Of a stretch of DNA of 43,624 nt, positions 7,509 through 16,387 are shown one piece after another; within the stretch, counting starts at the first letter, position 1, and every line of letters starts with the position of its first letter. The position numbers and the translations under genes were made by a program. Source of the stretch: Saprospiraceae bacterium (GTDB taxonomy: Bacteria > Bacteroidota > Bacteroidia > Chitinophagales > Saprospiraceae); the NCBI GenBank assembly GCA_021299835.1, contig JAJTER010000010.1, positions 1-43,624 of the forward strand. Reading direction: 5' to 3'. The notes beneath the pieces were generated by a model. It was not told where the DNA came from. It searched no databases and was given only the letters and a program-made list of their open reading frames with translations.

Positions 7509-9017
7509 ATGAATCGTATTATATTAAGTTTTATTTTAATATTTCCAATATTAACCGTAGCTCAGGCTCCAGAAAAAATTAATTTTCAGTCTATAATCAG
7601 GGATAAGGATGGGGTAATATGGAGCAATAAATCAGTGTCATTAAAAATTGGCATACTTGAGGGAGGTGCCAACGGAACGATAAGTTACCTTGAATCACAT
7701 AATAAAACTACCGATTTTTCCGGGCTTCTTAGCTTGCAAATAGGTACGGGGAATGTTTTATCGGGATCATTTCATCAAATTAACTGGGGTAATGCTCCAC
7801 ATTTTATTCGCCTAGAGGTTGATTTTGAGGGTGGGAGCCAATTTTTGCTTTTGGGTACCCAACTATTATCAAGTGTTCCATACGCTCTTTTTACCAATGT
7901 GGCAGATACAACCCTACATGAAAAAACGGAGATTGACCCTGTTTTTAACTTAAGCACAGCTAAAGGTATTTCGCAAGCAGACACAGCCTATTGGAATAGA
8001 AAAACAGGGAATAATCCGGGAGATATTCAAGTGTGGAACGGCTCATTATGGGTGAATGTAGCAGCAGGTATGCCCGGTCAAATTTTAACTATTTCTCCTT
8101 CAGGAAATCCGGGTTGGCTACCCTCTTTAAATACCGTTTTACCTACGGTATCAATGATTGGATTATCAGAAATATCTCCAAATTCTATTCGTTTTAGTGC
8201 TCAAGTTTTGTCAGACGGCGGTGGTCATATTACCTCAAAAGGCATCGTTTACGGGACTCAATTATTGCCAACCTTACTTGACCAATCGGTAATAAACGGA
8301 ACAGAGGCCGGAGCGTTCGAAGGCACAATTACATCACTTTTACCAAATACCAGGTATTATTTTCGTGCCTTTGCTACCAACGAACAAGGAACGCGCTATA
8401 GTAATCAGCTATTGGAAAATACGACCTCTTTGGTTTCAGATGTGGATGGAAATATTTATCAAAGTGTAAAAATTGGTACCCAAATATGGTTAAAGAAAAA
8501 TCTAATGGTTACTAAATATCAAAATAGTGACTCCATTATTGAGGTAATCCCCAACGGATTATGGCAAAATTTACTCATCGGAGGATGGGCAAATATCAAT
8601 AATACCGCCAGTAATAATGAAGCCTACGGAAAACTTTATAATTGGTTTGCTGTGACAGATGAAAGAAAATTATGTCCTCTCGGTTGGAAAATTCCTTCTG
8701 ATGATGACTGGACTATCCTTACCAGCTATTTGGGTGGTCTTGATGTTGCCGGGGGTAAACTAAAATCGACAGGCATTACCTATTGGCAAATACCCAATGC
8801 CTGGGCCAATAATCTAAGCTTTTTTACCGGTTTACCAAGTGGCTACCGCGATGAACTCGGCGTGTTTTTTGGCATCGGTTATTACGGCTTATGGTGGAGC
8901 TCAACCAGTAATGGTGCGGAAGCCTGGTCAAGATATGTTTACAATGAATTTAATTATTCAACAAAAGAAACCTTGAGCAAGAACTATGGACTATCGGTAA
9001 GGTGTTTAATAGAATAA
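7509..9017 (+). CDS. Secreted FISUMP-domain protein with fibronectin-III-like domain
   Basis: About 502 residues from ATG 7509. An in-frame ATG at 7473 would put 12 extra residues before an otherwise clean signal peptide, so I prefer the downstream start. The signal peptide is about residues 1-20 (MNRIILSFILIFPILTVAQA). An N-terminal beta-rich part, INFQSIIRDKDG through to SSVPYALFTNVADT, is common at the start of Bacteroidota surface proteins. Next comes a fibronectin-III-like stretch ending LLPNTRYYFRAFATNEQGTRYSN. The C-terminal 190 residues match the Fibrobacter succinogenes major paralogous domain: DVDGNIYQSVKIGTQIW, EAYGKLYNW, CPLGWKIPSDDDW, GLPSGYRD, WWSSTSN and a final LSVRCL. The function of these cell-surface proteins is unknown. 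No T9SS sorting tail is visible. Confidence 0.85.
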   Translation: MNRIILSFILIFPILTVAQAPEKINFQSIIRDKDGVIWSNKSVSLKIGILEGGANGTISYLESHNKTTDFSGLLSLQIGTGNVLSGSFHQINWGNAPHFIRLEVDFEGGSQFLLLGTQLLSSVPYALFTNVADTTLHEKTEIDPVFNLSTAKGISQADTAYWNRKTGNNPGDIQVWNGSLWVNVAAGMPGQILTISPSGNPGWLPSLNTVLPTVSMIGLSEISPNSIRFSAQVLSDGGGHITSKGIVYGTQLLPTLLDQSVINGTEAGAFEGTITSLLPNTRYYFRAFATNEQGTRYSNQLLENTTSLVSDVDGNIYQSVKIGTQIWLKKNLMVTKYQNSDSIIEVIPNGLWQNLLIGGWANINNTASNNEAYGKLYNWFAVTDERKLCPLGWKIPSDDDWTILTSYLGGLDVAGGKLKSTGITYWQIPNAWANNLSFFTGLPSGYRDELGVFFGIGYYGLWWSSTSNGAEAWSRYVYNEFNYSTKETLSKNYGLSVRCLIE

Positions 9018-9030
9018 AAATGTATCCTCT

Positions 9031-9921
9031 ATGATTCGTACGCCGAGTGATTTTATCACCCAACTTATTTATACCCGACATGCTAAAGATTTTTTATTCA
9101 TCTCCAGTGGAGTTATTATGGCAAGTATTGGGCTAAAAGGCTTTTTACTTCCAAATAATTTTTTAGATGGTGGAGCCATGGGCATGTCATTATTGGTAAA
9201 AATATTAACCAATGTCGATTTATCTCTATTAATTATTGTGATCAATCTTCCCTTTATCCTATTGGGTGCCAGGCAAATTTCTATATCCTTTTCGATAAAA
9301 AGTAGTCTGGCCATTCTACTATTAGCCGTTTTAGTTCATTTTATATCTATCCCAAGTATAACAGCCGACAAATTGCTCATTTCCATTTTTGGTGGATTTT
9401 TTTTAGGAGCGGGTATCGGACTCTCCATTCGAGGTGGCGCAGTCATTGACGGAACAGAGGTTTTAGCTATTTCCGTAAGCCGGACAAGTAGTTTGTCCGT
9501 GGGCGATTTTATTGCATTGTTCAATATTGCCCTTTTTAGTTTTGCCATTCTTTTGACCAATATGGAAACAGCTATGTATTCTATGCTTACCTATCTGTCT
9601 GCCTCGAAAACAGTAGATTTTATAATTAACGGAGTGGAAGAATATTTAGGTGTATTAATTATCTCCACCAAAAATGAAGAAATAAAAAAACAGATTACCA
9701 TTGAACTTGGCAGAGGAGTTACTGTTTTTAAATCGGACAAAGGATTTGGTTCCCGGGGTACTTTCGATAAGGAGAGTAATATCTTATTTTGTGTAGTAAC
9801 CCGTTTGGAAGTTACCAGCCTCCTCCTGGAAATAGAAAAAATTGATCCGGCTGCCTTTGTGGTACAACATCCTGTCAAGGATACTAAAGGCGGGATGATA
9901 AAAAAGAGACCTCTTCACTAA
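9031..9921 (+). CDS. YitT family membrane protein
   Basis: 296 residues. About five hydrophobic helices fill residues 20-215, including GLKGFLLPNNFLDGGAMGMSLL and the conserved GAGIGLSIRGGAVIDGTEVLA loop of the YitT family. A soluble C-terminal domain (about 220-290) with GRGVTVFKSDKGFGSRGT is the DUF2179 domain normally found there. The molecular function of the family is not established. It starts 13 nt after the FISUMP gene and the next gene starts 14 nt after it, so the three are probably co-transcribed. Confidence 0.9.
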   Translation: MIRTPSDFITQLIYTRHAKDFLFISSGVIMASIGLKGFLLPNNFLDGGAMGMSLLVKILTNVDLSLLIIVINLPFILLGARQISISFSIKSSLAILLLAVLVHFISIPSITADKLLISIFGGFFLGAGIGLSIRGGAVIDGTEVLAISVSRTSSLSVGDFIALFNIALFSFAILLTNMETAMYSMLTYLSASKTVDFIINGVEEYLGVLIISTKNEEIKKQITIELGRGVTVFKSDKGFGSRGTFDKESNILFCVVTRLEVTSLLLEIEKIDPAAFVVQHPVKDTKGGMIKKRPLH

Positions 9922-9935
9922 TTTAACTTTTTTGA

Positions 9936-11126
9936 ATGAAGCTTTATCTATATAACCTTATACTCATTATCATCTTTTCACTTTGTCTCATCAAACCCAT
10001 TTTGGGACAACAAGAAAAACCTTTTCCATTTGCCAGTGCTAAGGCAAGAAAAAGTATCACCTGGGAACTAAAAAACGAAATCGATTCTCTGGTATCCCTT
10101 TCTTTACAACCAGAAAAAGCGGAAAATCTTTGGAAAAAAGCCTTTTGGGCTATGGAGCTAATGCTTTATTCTCCCCCAAAATGGGAGGAAAGGATCCCAT
10201 ATTTTATTATTCATTTATCCTCTTTTGACGCTGAATTTCAAAGAGCTTTCCTGGAAATGCTATACACACTATACCCTACGAAATTTAGCGACCAAATCAT
10301 TCCCGTCTGGCACACACTGGCAAATGCTAAAAATCAAGCCATGGCGCTGGAATACCTGGCTGTTTCTCATTTATTTCCAGAAATTACAGAAAATCATACC
10401 ATTTATTCATCTGATTGGTATCGGGCTTATCAGAAAAGATGGCCTGCCCAAAAGATTGTTTATCCTACCATAGATTCATTTTCCAATGACTATTTTTTAC
10501 CGGGCGAAGAAATATTGTGTAGTTTTCAATTTACCGACAGAGGTAAACCTGGTTTTCTTATGATTAGGAAAAAAAATGGTGAGTGGGTAACAGATGATAA
10601 TGGCAAACCACTGAAGTTTAAACAACTGGCACGATCTATTTCAAATCTACCATATTACCTCACAAATGGTAATACACCACAAGGGCTATACAGAGTGACC
10701 GGGTTTGACTATTCTTCAAATGAATGGATTGGACCAACGAAAAATGTACAAATGGTCCTGCCTTATGAAAATAATTCCTCCTTTTTTAATGGCCAGCAGG
10801 CAACACCTATTTCCTATGAGGCCTTACTGAATCCTTTGATTAAGGATTTCCCCTCCCTTTGGGAAGCACACGATGCTGGAAAAATGGGTAGAACAGAAAT
10901 TATTGCTCACGGCACAACGATTGATCCTGCATTAAATAATAATGAATCCTATTTTCCTTGTACCCCCTCTTTAGGCTGCCTGTGCAGTCCTGAAATATGG
11001 AATAAAAAAGGTAAACGAGTTGAAAGCACTCAACAAGCATGGATAGATGCGCTGAAAAAAAATAATATACAACCAAAATGGCTTATCGTTGTGGAAATAG
11101 CCAACATAGATGTGTCAGGAAAATAA
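9936..11126 (+). CDS. Exported L,D-transpeptidase-like (YkuD-fold) protein
   Basis: 396 residues with a signal peptide (about 1-24, cut near ILGQ). The N-terminal half is helical and unrecognised. From about residue 180 a beta-rich part leads into LTNGNTPQGLYRV, then EIIAHGTTID with His325 and PSLGCLCSPE with Cys348. In YkuD L,D-transpeptidases the motif is His, 14-20 residues, then Ser-His-Gly-Cys, where Cys is the nucleophile. Here Ser345-Leu-Gly-Cys348 keeps Ser, Gly and Cys but has Leu at the usual His. The base equivalent to His325 is kept. It may crosslink or cut peptidoglycan, or act on another peptide in the periplasm. The fold call is moderately secure. The activity is inferred. Confidence 0.6.
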   Translation: MKLYLYNLILIIIFSLCLIKPILGQQEKPFPFASAKARKSITWELKNEIDSLVSLSLQPEKAENLWKKAFWAMELMLYSPPKWEERIPYFIIHLSSFDAEFQRAFLEMLYTLYPTKFSDQIIPVWHTLANAKNQAMALEYLAVSHLFPEITENHTIYSSDWYRAYQKRWPAQKIVYPTIDSFSNDYFLPGEEILCSFQFTDRGKPGFLMIRKKNGEWVTDDNGKPLKFKQLARSISNLPYYLTNGNTPQGLYRVTGFDYSSNEWIGPTKNVQMVLPYENNSSFFNGQQATPISYEALLNPLIKDFPSLWEAHDAGKMGRTEIIAHGTTIDPALNNNESYFPCTPSLGCLCSPEIWNKKGKRVESTQQAWIDALKKNNIQPKWLIVVEIANIDVSGK

Positions 11127-11147
11127 GCCTAAAAATTTGGCCTTTTT
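11127..11147 (+). terminator. Terminator after the L,D-transpeptidase-like gene
   Basis: It begins directly after the TAA. GCC (11127-11129) pairs with GGC (11139-11141) and AA (11131-11132) with TT (11136-11137), around one T-T mismatch, and five Ts follow at 11143-11147. The stem is short, so this is a moderate call. Confidence 0.5.
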
Positions 11148-11533
11148 AAAAGGATACTAAATACTGGCAAAATGAAATTAAACCAATTTTCTAAAGTGTT
11201 TAACTCATTTCGATACGTTATTTGACTCAATGAAGTTTTTTAGTTGTTTAATAATATAATATTTGAACCGAATCAATATTCACCTACTACAGGGATATTC
11301 TTGATAAATTTATTCTGTTGCATTTTTAACTAATTCGGGAATTTTATTTTAACTGTAATAAAATCAACAAGTTATACTAAAAGCGTAGCTTTTTTTGTTT
11401 TAAAAATTTGATTGTCATGTTTTTATCAACTTTAAAACTTTATTTACCCGGGTGTATCCTATCTTTTTATTCTTAAACAGACCTAAATCCAAATAATCTT
11501 AATATTTTGGACGTCGAATATAAAAATGGGTAA
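11148..11533. other. Gene-free AT-rich region before coaX with a second terminator-like hairpin
   Basis: No supported coding frame exists in these 386 bases. The one clear signal is AAAAGC (11379-11384), loop GTA, GCTTTT (11388-11393) with three more Ts, a compact plus-strand intrinsic terminator. It is 250 nt beyond the previous terminator and 140 nt before coaX, so it could end a small RNA encoded in about 11150-11396, or attenuate read-through into coaX. No convincing promoter was seen. TATTTTGG near 11505 resembles an incomplete -7 box for coaX. Confidence 0.4.
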
Positions 11534-12331
11534 ATGAAAGGAAAATTATTGGCCGTAGATATTGGCAATTCCAATATTGTGACGGGGATTTGGCAGAATA
11601 AGGCATGGAGCGAAATCTGGAGATTTTCTTCTCATCCTCCTCTCGACGATAAAGATTTTTATACCCATGCCTTGCACGAAATCCTGGTAGAACGGGAAAT
11701 AAAAACGTCAGAAATAACAGATATTGTAGTCAGTAGCGTAGTTCCTTCTTTAATTCCGTTATGGCTAAATGCATTGAAAGCACATTTTAAGGTAGAGCCC
11801 ATACTCATCGGCAAACAGCACTTTTCAACATTAAAAATGGGTATTATTGCACAAGACGAGATAGGTACTGATATCCTTTCGAATGCTTATGCTGTTTTCA
11901 ATCGTTATCCGTTTGATAGTATTGTCATTGATTTTGGAACCGCTTTAACATTTACCACCGTAAGTAAATCGTCGGGTATTTTAGGGGTATCTATTGCCCC
12001 TGGATTAAAAACGGCCACCTTATCTCTGTTTAAAGGTGCTGCTCAACTTCCTGAGGTTCCTCTTATTTTACCTGACTCGGTTCTCGGGAAAAACACAGTA
12101 CAAGCCATACAGAGTGGCGTACTTATTGGTTACATTGGGCTTATTAAATATACTGTTGAGGCCATCAGGCAAGAACTGAACCACCCATTTTCCGTTATTG
12201 CTACAGGTGGTTTATCGGCAATATTACATCCCTTGAAAGATTTTTTCTATGAAATTGACCCCAATTTAACTTTAGATGGCATGAGATTTATTTATGAAGC
12301 GGTAAAAAATGATTCAGGGAACCGCCCTTAA
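11534..12331 (+). CDS. coaX: Type III pantothenate kinase
   Basis: 265 residues. It phosphorylates pantothenate, the first step of coenzyme A synthesis, in the cytoplasm. The ASKHA-fold motifs are in order: LAVDIGNSNIVTGIW (phosphate loop), DIVVSSVVPSL, EIGTDILSNAYAVF containing the catalytic Asp, and SIVIDFGTALTFTTV (second phosphate loop). IAPGLKTATLSLFKGAAQLPEV and VIATGGLS follow. The residue after the catalytic Asp is Ile where most family members have Arg, and GGxIxPG reads GVSIAPG; both are mild departures. Length is normal. The gene converges on the following secreted-protein gene and their ends overlap by 18 nt. In many Bacteroidota coaX precedes a lipoprotein/outer-membrane set, but not here. 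Confidence 0.93.
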   Translation: MKGKLLAVDIGNSNIVTGIWQNKAWSEIWRFSSHPPLDDKDFYTHALHEILVEREIKTSEITDIVVSSVVPSLIPLWLNALKAHFKVEPILIGKQHFSTLKMGIIAQDEIGTDILSNAYAVFNRYPFDSIVIDFGTALTFTTVSKSSGILGVSIAPGLKTATLSLFKGAAQLPEVPLILPDSVLGKNTVQAIQSGVLIGYIGLIKYTVEAIRQELNHPFSVIATGGLSAILHPLKDFFYEIDPNLTLDGMRFIYEAVKNDSGNRP

Positions 12332-12967
12332 CTTCTCCCACTTTTTCATCTTATCGGACCATTTTTTAATCATTTCCCGCAGGGAATCTTCTTCTTCTAA
12401 AATTAAACCTTCCAAGGAAAAATTTTCTTTCTCCAGTTTAGTTATCAGCTTTCTGTTACTTATCAATTTATTTCTGTAACTGTCTAGTTCTTTCTCTAAG
12501 AAATGAACGTCTTTTTTTAAAATCTCAAATTCATTATTATACAGCAAAGGTAATTTGTCGACTAAAAATTGATTGGCTAAACTCCTCCATTTTTCTAAAG
12601 ACCCGTCCTCTTTTGGAAACAAAATCCAGACTAAAGAATCTTTATGGATATGAACATAAGTAACATGTAATGTCGTGGGAGTAACCCCAAAAAAAGTGGG
12701 TGAATTAATTTCTTTTGAAATATAACTTATCTCCGTTTTACTTCTAGAATCATTTTTTAAGGTAGTATTTAATTTTTCCTTTAGAAATAATTTCCATTGT
12801 TGTACAAAGGCCTTTTGTCCAATATCCGTTCCAAAATACAAAGCTGTTTTAGTCTGTCCTTTATAAATAAAAGCGGTATCTCTGGTCAGTGAAGCGCTAA
12901 TTTCCTGGCTCTTCAGCGAAAAAAAACAAAATAAAGGAAGGACTAAAACAATATATTTCAACATCAA
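12314..12967 (-). CDS. Exported coiled-coil protein of unknown function
   Basis: 217 residues with a signal peptide (about 1-20, MMLKYIVLVLPLFCFFSLKS). The middle part (about 25-140) is mixed alpha/beta and contains TTLHVTYVHIHKDSLVWILFP. Residues about 145-210 are strongly charged heptad-like helix (EFEILKKDVHFLEKELDSYRNKL), a probable coiled coil. I recognise no family. It starts 8 nt after the M48 protease gene and is almost certainly in its operon, so it may be a partner or substrate of that protease in the periplasm. Its last 18 nt overlap the 3' end of coaX on the other strand. Confidence 0.75.
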   Translation of the reverse strand: MMLKYIVLVLPLFCFFSLKSQEISASLTRDTAFIYKGQTKTALYFGTDIGQKAFVQQWKLFLKEKLNTTLKNDSRSKTEISYISKEINSPTFFGVTPTTLHVTYVHIHKDSLVWILFPKEDGSLEKWRSLANQFLVDKLPLLYNNEFEILKKDVHFLEKELDSYRNKLISNRKLITKLEKENFSLEGLILEEEDSLREMIKKWSDKMKKWEKLRAVP

Positions 12968-12975
12968 ACAACAAA

Positions 12976-14430
12976 TTATTCAGGTTTTAAATTTTTTATT
13001 ACCTTAACGAGCATATTTGAAGTTACGCGATCAGTAAGCTCCATTCCATTTAAAATCGCCAATTCCTTATGCCTGGCGGCAGGCATTTTATAATCAGCTA
13101 ACACCTCTGCAAAAGTTCCATTTCTCCTTACGCTAACTATTTGAATGCGCTCAACCTGTCTGTTTAATTTTTCTCTATCTGTTAGTCTACTAAAACCATC
13201 TACTGCATTATCCATAGAAGCATTAAAACTTTTCACTTCTTTACCCTGGGCAATGGCAAGAAACCTAAACATATTTTTACCATCTTGAATAAGAATTAAT
13301 TTTATAGTTATTGGTTCCGCACCACTTTCTGGTGTCTTTTGTTTAAGCTCAGCTTCCATAGCTTGAAAGCCATTTATACGTCTGTTTTTATCCCTTACTA
13401 CCACCAATTCGTTTTCATCTAAAGTTTCCTTTAAAGCCAATTCAAAATCATTTTCTTTGGCTAAATCAAAAATGAGCAATGCATTACCCGATTCTTCTGT
13501 AATATCAACCTCACTTGGGGTATTGGTTAGGGTCCAATCTTTTGGAACAGGAAAATAGAATGCTAACGCAGGATGATAAAAAACTGATTTTTCCACAAAT
13601 CCCTGTTGAGGATCTTCACCATAAGGCATATCGTCAATCCTCCTCAAATAGGAATCTCTATTCACTGAAAAAGACTTATTTGGCAATTTTTCCTGCCAGA
13701 CTTTTGTAAGCTCTCCCACTTTTTCAAAACGATCAAGAGGCGCTGGGTGAGTGCTTAAAAAGGCCGGCATTCTGTCTTCTCCTTCCCCCCCAAGTTTATC
13801 TAAGGTTTTGAAAAAATCTGCCATTTGCTTACCATCGTTCCCTGTTCTTGAGGAATATTCAACCCCAAGTTCATCAGATTGAGATTCATCTTCTCTGCCA
13901 TATTTCATGAAAAGTAATTGTAAACCAACCCCGGCAATTTCAGCAAAGGTTTCCAATTCTTTTGATATACTGGCCCCAATAGCCAGTCCAATTTCTGCCA
14001 ACATCTGTTTGCTATATTGATTTGCCCCATGTCTTGCAGTAACATGACCAATTTCATGTCCTAACACCCCAGCAAATTGAGCTTCATTATTGAAATGCGC
14101 CAATATGCCTCTTGTGAAATAAACGTAACCACCAGGTAAAGCAAATGCATTGACCACGGGTGAATCCAATATTTTAAAATGAAAAGGAAGGGAAGAGCGA
14201 TGACTGATCTTAGCCATTTCATTTCCTTTTTCGTTAATAAATGCTTGGAGTTCAGGGTTTTCAAAGACCCCAAATTCTGCAACTATCTCTGGGTCTGACT
14301 CAGCTCCTAATTTTATTTCTTCTGATTCTGACATTAACATCACTTCCCTTTTTCCTGTCACTGGATTTTTGGCACAAGTAGCCAACAAAAGGGATAAAAC
14401 CAGTAATTGAAAGAAATTAACCAATTTCAT
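12976..14430 (-). CDS. M48-family zinc metalloprotease, probable lipoprotein
   Basis: 484 residues. The N-terminus is a lipoprotein-like signal ending LLLATC, with Cys19. The zinc site is GHEIGHVTARHG, with His125, Glu126 and His129. The third ligand is probably Glu182 in GREDESQSDELGVEY. HPAPLDRFEKV after the catalytic domain is typical of BepA/LoiP-like M48 enzymes. The C-terminal 190 residues are an extra module ending in LNGMELTDRVTSNMLVKVI, which resembles a LysM-like or peptidoglycan-contact fold. Relatives act in the periplasm on misfolded outer-membrane proteins. It probably heads a two-gene operon with the coiled-coil protein. Confidence 0.92.
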   Translation of the reverse strand: MKLVNFFQLLVLSLLLATCAKNPVTGKREVMLMSESEEIKLGAESDPEIVAEFGVFENPELQAFINEKGNEMAKISHRSSLPFHFKILDSPVVNAFALPGGYVYFTRGILAHFNNEAQFAGVLGHEIGHVTARHGANQYSKQMLAEIGLAIGASISKELETFAEIAGVGLQLLFMKYGREDESQSDELGVEYSSRTGNDGKQMADFFKTLDKLGGEGEDRMPAFLSTHPAPLDRFEKVGELTKVWQEKLPNKSFSVNRDSYLRRIDDMPYGEDPQQGFVEKSVFYHPALAFYFPVPKDWTLTNTPSEVDITEESGNALLIFDLAKENDFELALKETLDENELVVVRDKNRRINGFQAMEAELKQKTPESGAEPITIKLILIQDGKNMFRFLAIAQGKEVKSFNASMDNAVDGFSRLTDREKLNRQVERIQIVSVRRNGTFAEVLADYKMPAARHKELAILNGMELTDRVTSNMLVKVIKNLKPE

Positions 14431-14472
14431 AATTGCATTTTTTTATTCCTAAAATTAATCAAAATAAGGCAT

Positions 14473-15330
14473 TTACCTATTATTCGAAAGTTGAGACATC
14501 CAAATTCCACTTAATAATACTAAGAAAATACCAATATAGGTATAAAGGTTGTAATTAGCATCGCCTAAGATCATACCAGCTATCCATGAAAAAGGTATTT
14601 GTAAAAAATTAAGGGTACCCATAACGGCCGGTTTTCCTAAACTAAAAGCGTTGGTTACAAATGATTGTCCAATTAACGCAATGACAGACATGCATAGTAT
14701 TAAAAGCCAATCATATCCTTGAGGCATAATAAATGAGGCAAGAAAGAAATCATACGATGGATTCTGATAAAACGCACTCACCAAAAATGAAAAACAACTA
14801 AGAATGAGTCCACCAGCTAAAAAAGACAGTAAAATAGTTCGTCTATCGTAATATTTTCCAAGGTAATGAATGGACAAATAACCTAATGAGGTACCTACCC
14901 CGCTATACAATCCAACAAGATGGTATTTTACCGGATAATTCATGTCAGGTCTAAAAATAAATAAAACCCCGGCAAAACCTATGATAATGGAGAGCCATTG
15001 CTTCCATGACAGATTAGCTTTTAGTAGTACAACCGAAAAAAAACCAATAAATAAAGGGTAGGTAAGATTATACGTATTTGCTACGGCCAACTGCATTTTA
15101 GTAAGACAATAATAAAAAGCAAATAGAGAGGTCGCACCAATGCTTCCTCTAAACAACAACAATTTTGTTTTGCCGCCTATCTGAATAACTGGTTTGTGAT
15201 ATATCGATAGCAGAATAATAATTAATCCAATGAAATTCCTGAAAAACACCAATTCAACGGAAGGATACCTATTCCCCAGCAACTTGGTTAACGCCCCCAT
15301 GAGGGCAAAACTTAATGTTGCCAGAACCAT
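14473..15330 (-). CDS. EamA/DMT-superfamily transporter
   Basis: 285 residues from the first ATG, about ten transmembrane helices in two EamA repeats. The start reads VLATLSFALMGALTKLLGNRYPSVELVFFRN, a common opening of this DMT subgroup, but homologues usually have 8-12 residues before VLATL. Upstream of the ATG the frame continues in a plausible way (SLKESGALN) as far as a stop 14 codons back, without ATG, GTG or TTG. Translation may therefore begin at an ATT or CTG, or the N-terminus is simply short. The substrate is unknown. It is the second DMT transporter in this window and not a close copy of the one at 4158. Confidence 0.85.
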   Translation of the reverse strand: MVLATLSFALMGALTKLLGNRYPSVELVFFRNFIGLIIILLSIYHKPVIQIGGKTKLLLFRGSIGATSLFAFYYCLTKMQLAVANTYNLTYPLFIGFFSVVLLKANLSWKQWLSIIIGFAGVLFIFRPDMNYPVKYHLVGLYSGVGTSLGYLSIHYLGKYYDRRTILLSFLAGGLILSCFSFLVSAFYQNPSYDFFLASFIMPQGYDWLLILCMSVIALIGQSFVTNAFSLGKPAVMGTLNFLQIPFSWIAGMILGDANYNLYTYIGIFLVLLSGIWMSQLSNNR

Positions 15331-15500
15331 GTTCAGCGCGCCACTTTCTTTTAAAGAAGTTTTAATGATATTTTAATATATTTTAGGCATAAAAATGCCA
15401 ATATAGTAAGGAAATGTGCAAAAATTTATGGAAAAGATTTAAAAAACCAACATAGAATAGTTAAACTAAACAGTAAAATATTCATCATTAGACGGAGAAC

Positions 15501-16337
15501 TTATGAAAACTTCCCACCAATAGGTTTCCTGTATGGTTCAAACGGTATTTTAAGCATTTTAGAAATCTTGGAATGCTCACTCTCGTCTAAATGTGTATCA
15601 ATACCGTATTTAATATCTTCTTGTTTCATGTAACTGAAAGTTCCAAATACTCTATCCCATACTGAAAAAATATTTCCATAATTAGTATCTGTTTGGGGTA
15701 ATACGTAATGGTGGTGAACGTGATGCATATTTGGCGTCACTAAGACCAAACTAAGAAACCTATCTAACCTTTCAGGAAGACTAATATTCGCATGATTAAA
15801 TTGTGAAAGTACCACCGACAAAGCCTGATACAACATTATCAACCAAACAGGTGCTCCCAGGATAAATACCGCTATGGATGTAAAAACAAATCTAAAGATG
15901 CTCTCCCCCGGATGGTGTCTGTTTGCAGTGGTAGTGTCTACATGAACATCAGTGTGATGAATGAGATGAAATCGCCACATAAACCGAACCTTATGTTCGA
16001 GCCAATGTATTAAATATGCACTGATAAGATCAAGTCCCATCAAACCCACTAAGGCATAGAAAAGAAGGGGGATACTATCGATAAAGGTTAACAAGCCCCA
16101 CTGATTGTCCTGAGTCCAACGACTTGTTTGTAGCAACAAAAAAGCGAGGGCAAAATTTACAATGATGGTAGTAAGTGTAAAAAATACATTGATACCTGCG
16201 TGTTTCCATTTTTTATAAGAAAATTTAAACAAAGGAAACGCTGTCTCCATCAGCCAAAAAAAAGCAATCCCTCCGGCAAGTATTAACGAACGATCCCGAG
16301 ACGGAATACTCTCAAAATAAACCATGATTGGTTCCAT
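15501..16337 (-). CDS. Fatty acid hydroxylase / sterol desaturase family protein
   Basis: 278 residues with four or more hydrophobic segments and the His-box clusters of the di-iron membrane hydroxylase family: HWLEHKVRFMWRFHLIHHTD, ANRHHPGE, and HHVHHHY towards the C-terminus. These His residues bind the di-iron centre. Family members hydroxylate or desaturate lipids in the inner membrane. In Bacteroidota likely substrates are sphingolipid or fatty-acyl chains, since sterols are rare. That substrate is inference. The final segment, DTNYGNIFSVWDRVFGTF, is typical. A 170-nt gap without recognisable features separates it from the DMT gene. The upstream ftsK stop is 50 nt away. Confidence 0.9.
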   Translation of the reverse strand: MEPIMVYFESIPSRDRSLILAGGIAFFWLMETAFPLFKFSYKKWKHAGINVFFTLTTIIVNFALAFLLLQTSRWTQDNQWGLLTFIDSIPLLFYALVGLMGLDLISAYLIHWLEHKVRFMWRFHLIHHTDVHVDTTTANRHHPGESIFRFVFTSIAVFILGAPVWLIMLYQALSVVLSQFNHANISLPERLDRFLSLVLVTPNMHHVHHHYVLPQTDTNYGNIFSVWDRVFGTFSYMKQEDIKYGIDTHLDESEHSKISKMLKIPFEPYRKPIGGKFS

Positions 16338-16387
16338 ACCTTTTTCTTTTAAATATAAATTATTTTAAACTACCAGTCAATGAGAAA

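Noticed and set aside
11221-11265. Promoter for a small RNA before coaX
   Set aside because: TTTG at 11221 and AATATTTG at 11258 are 33 bp apart and the second lacks the leading T, so the spacing and sequence do not fit.
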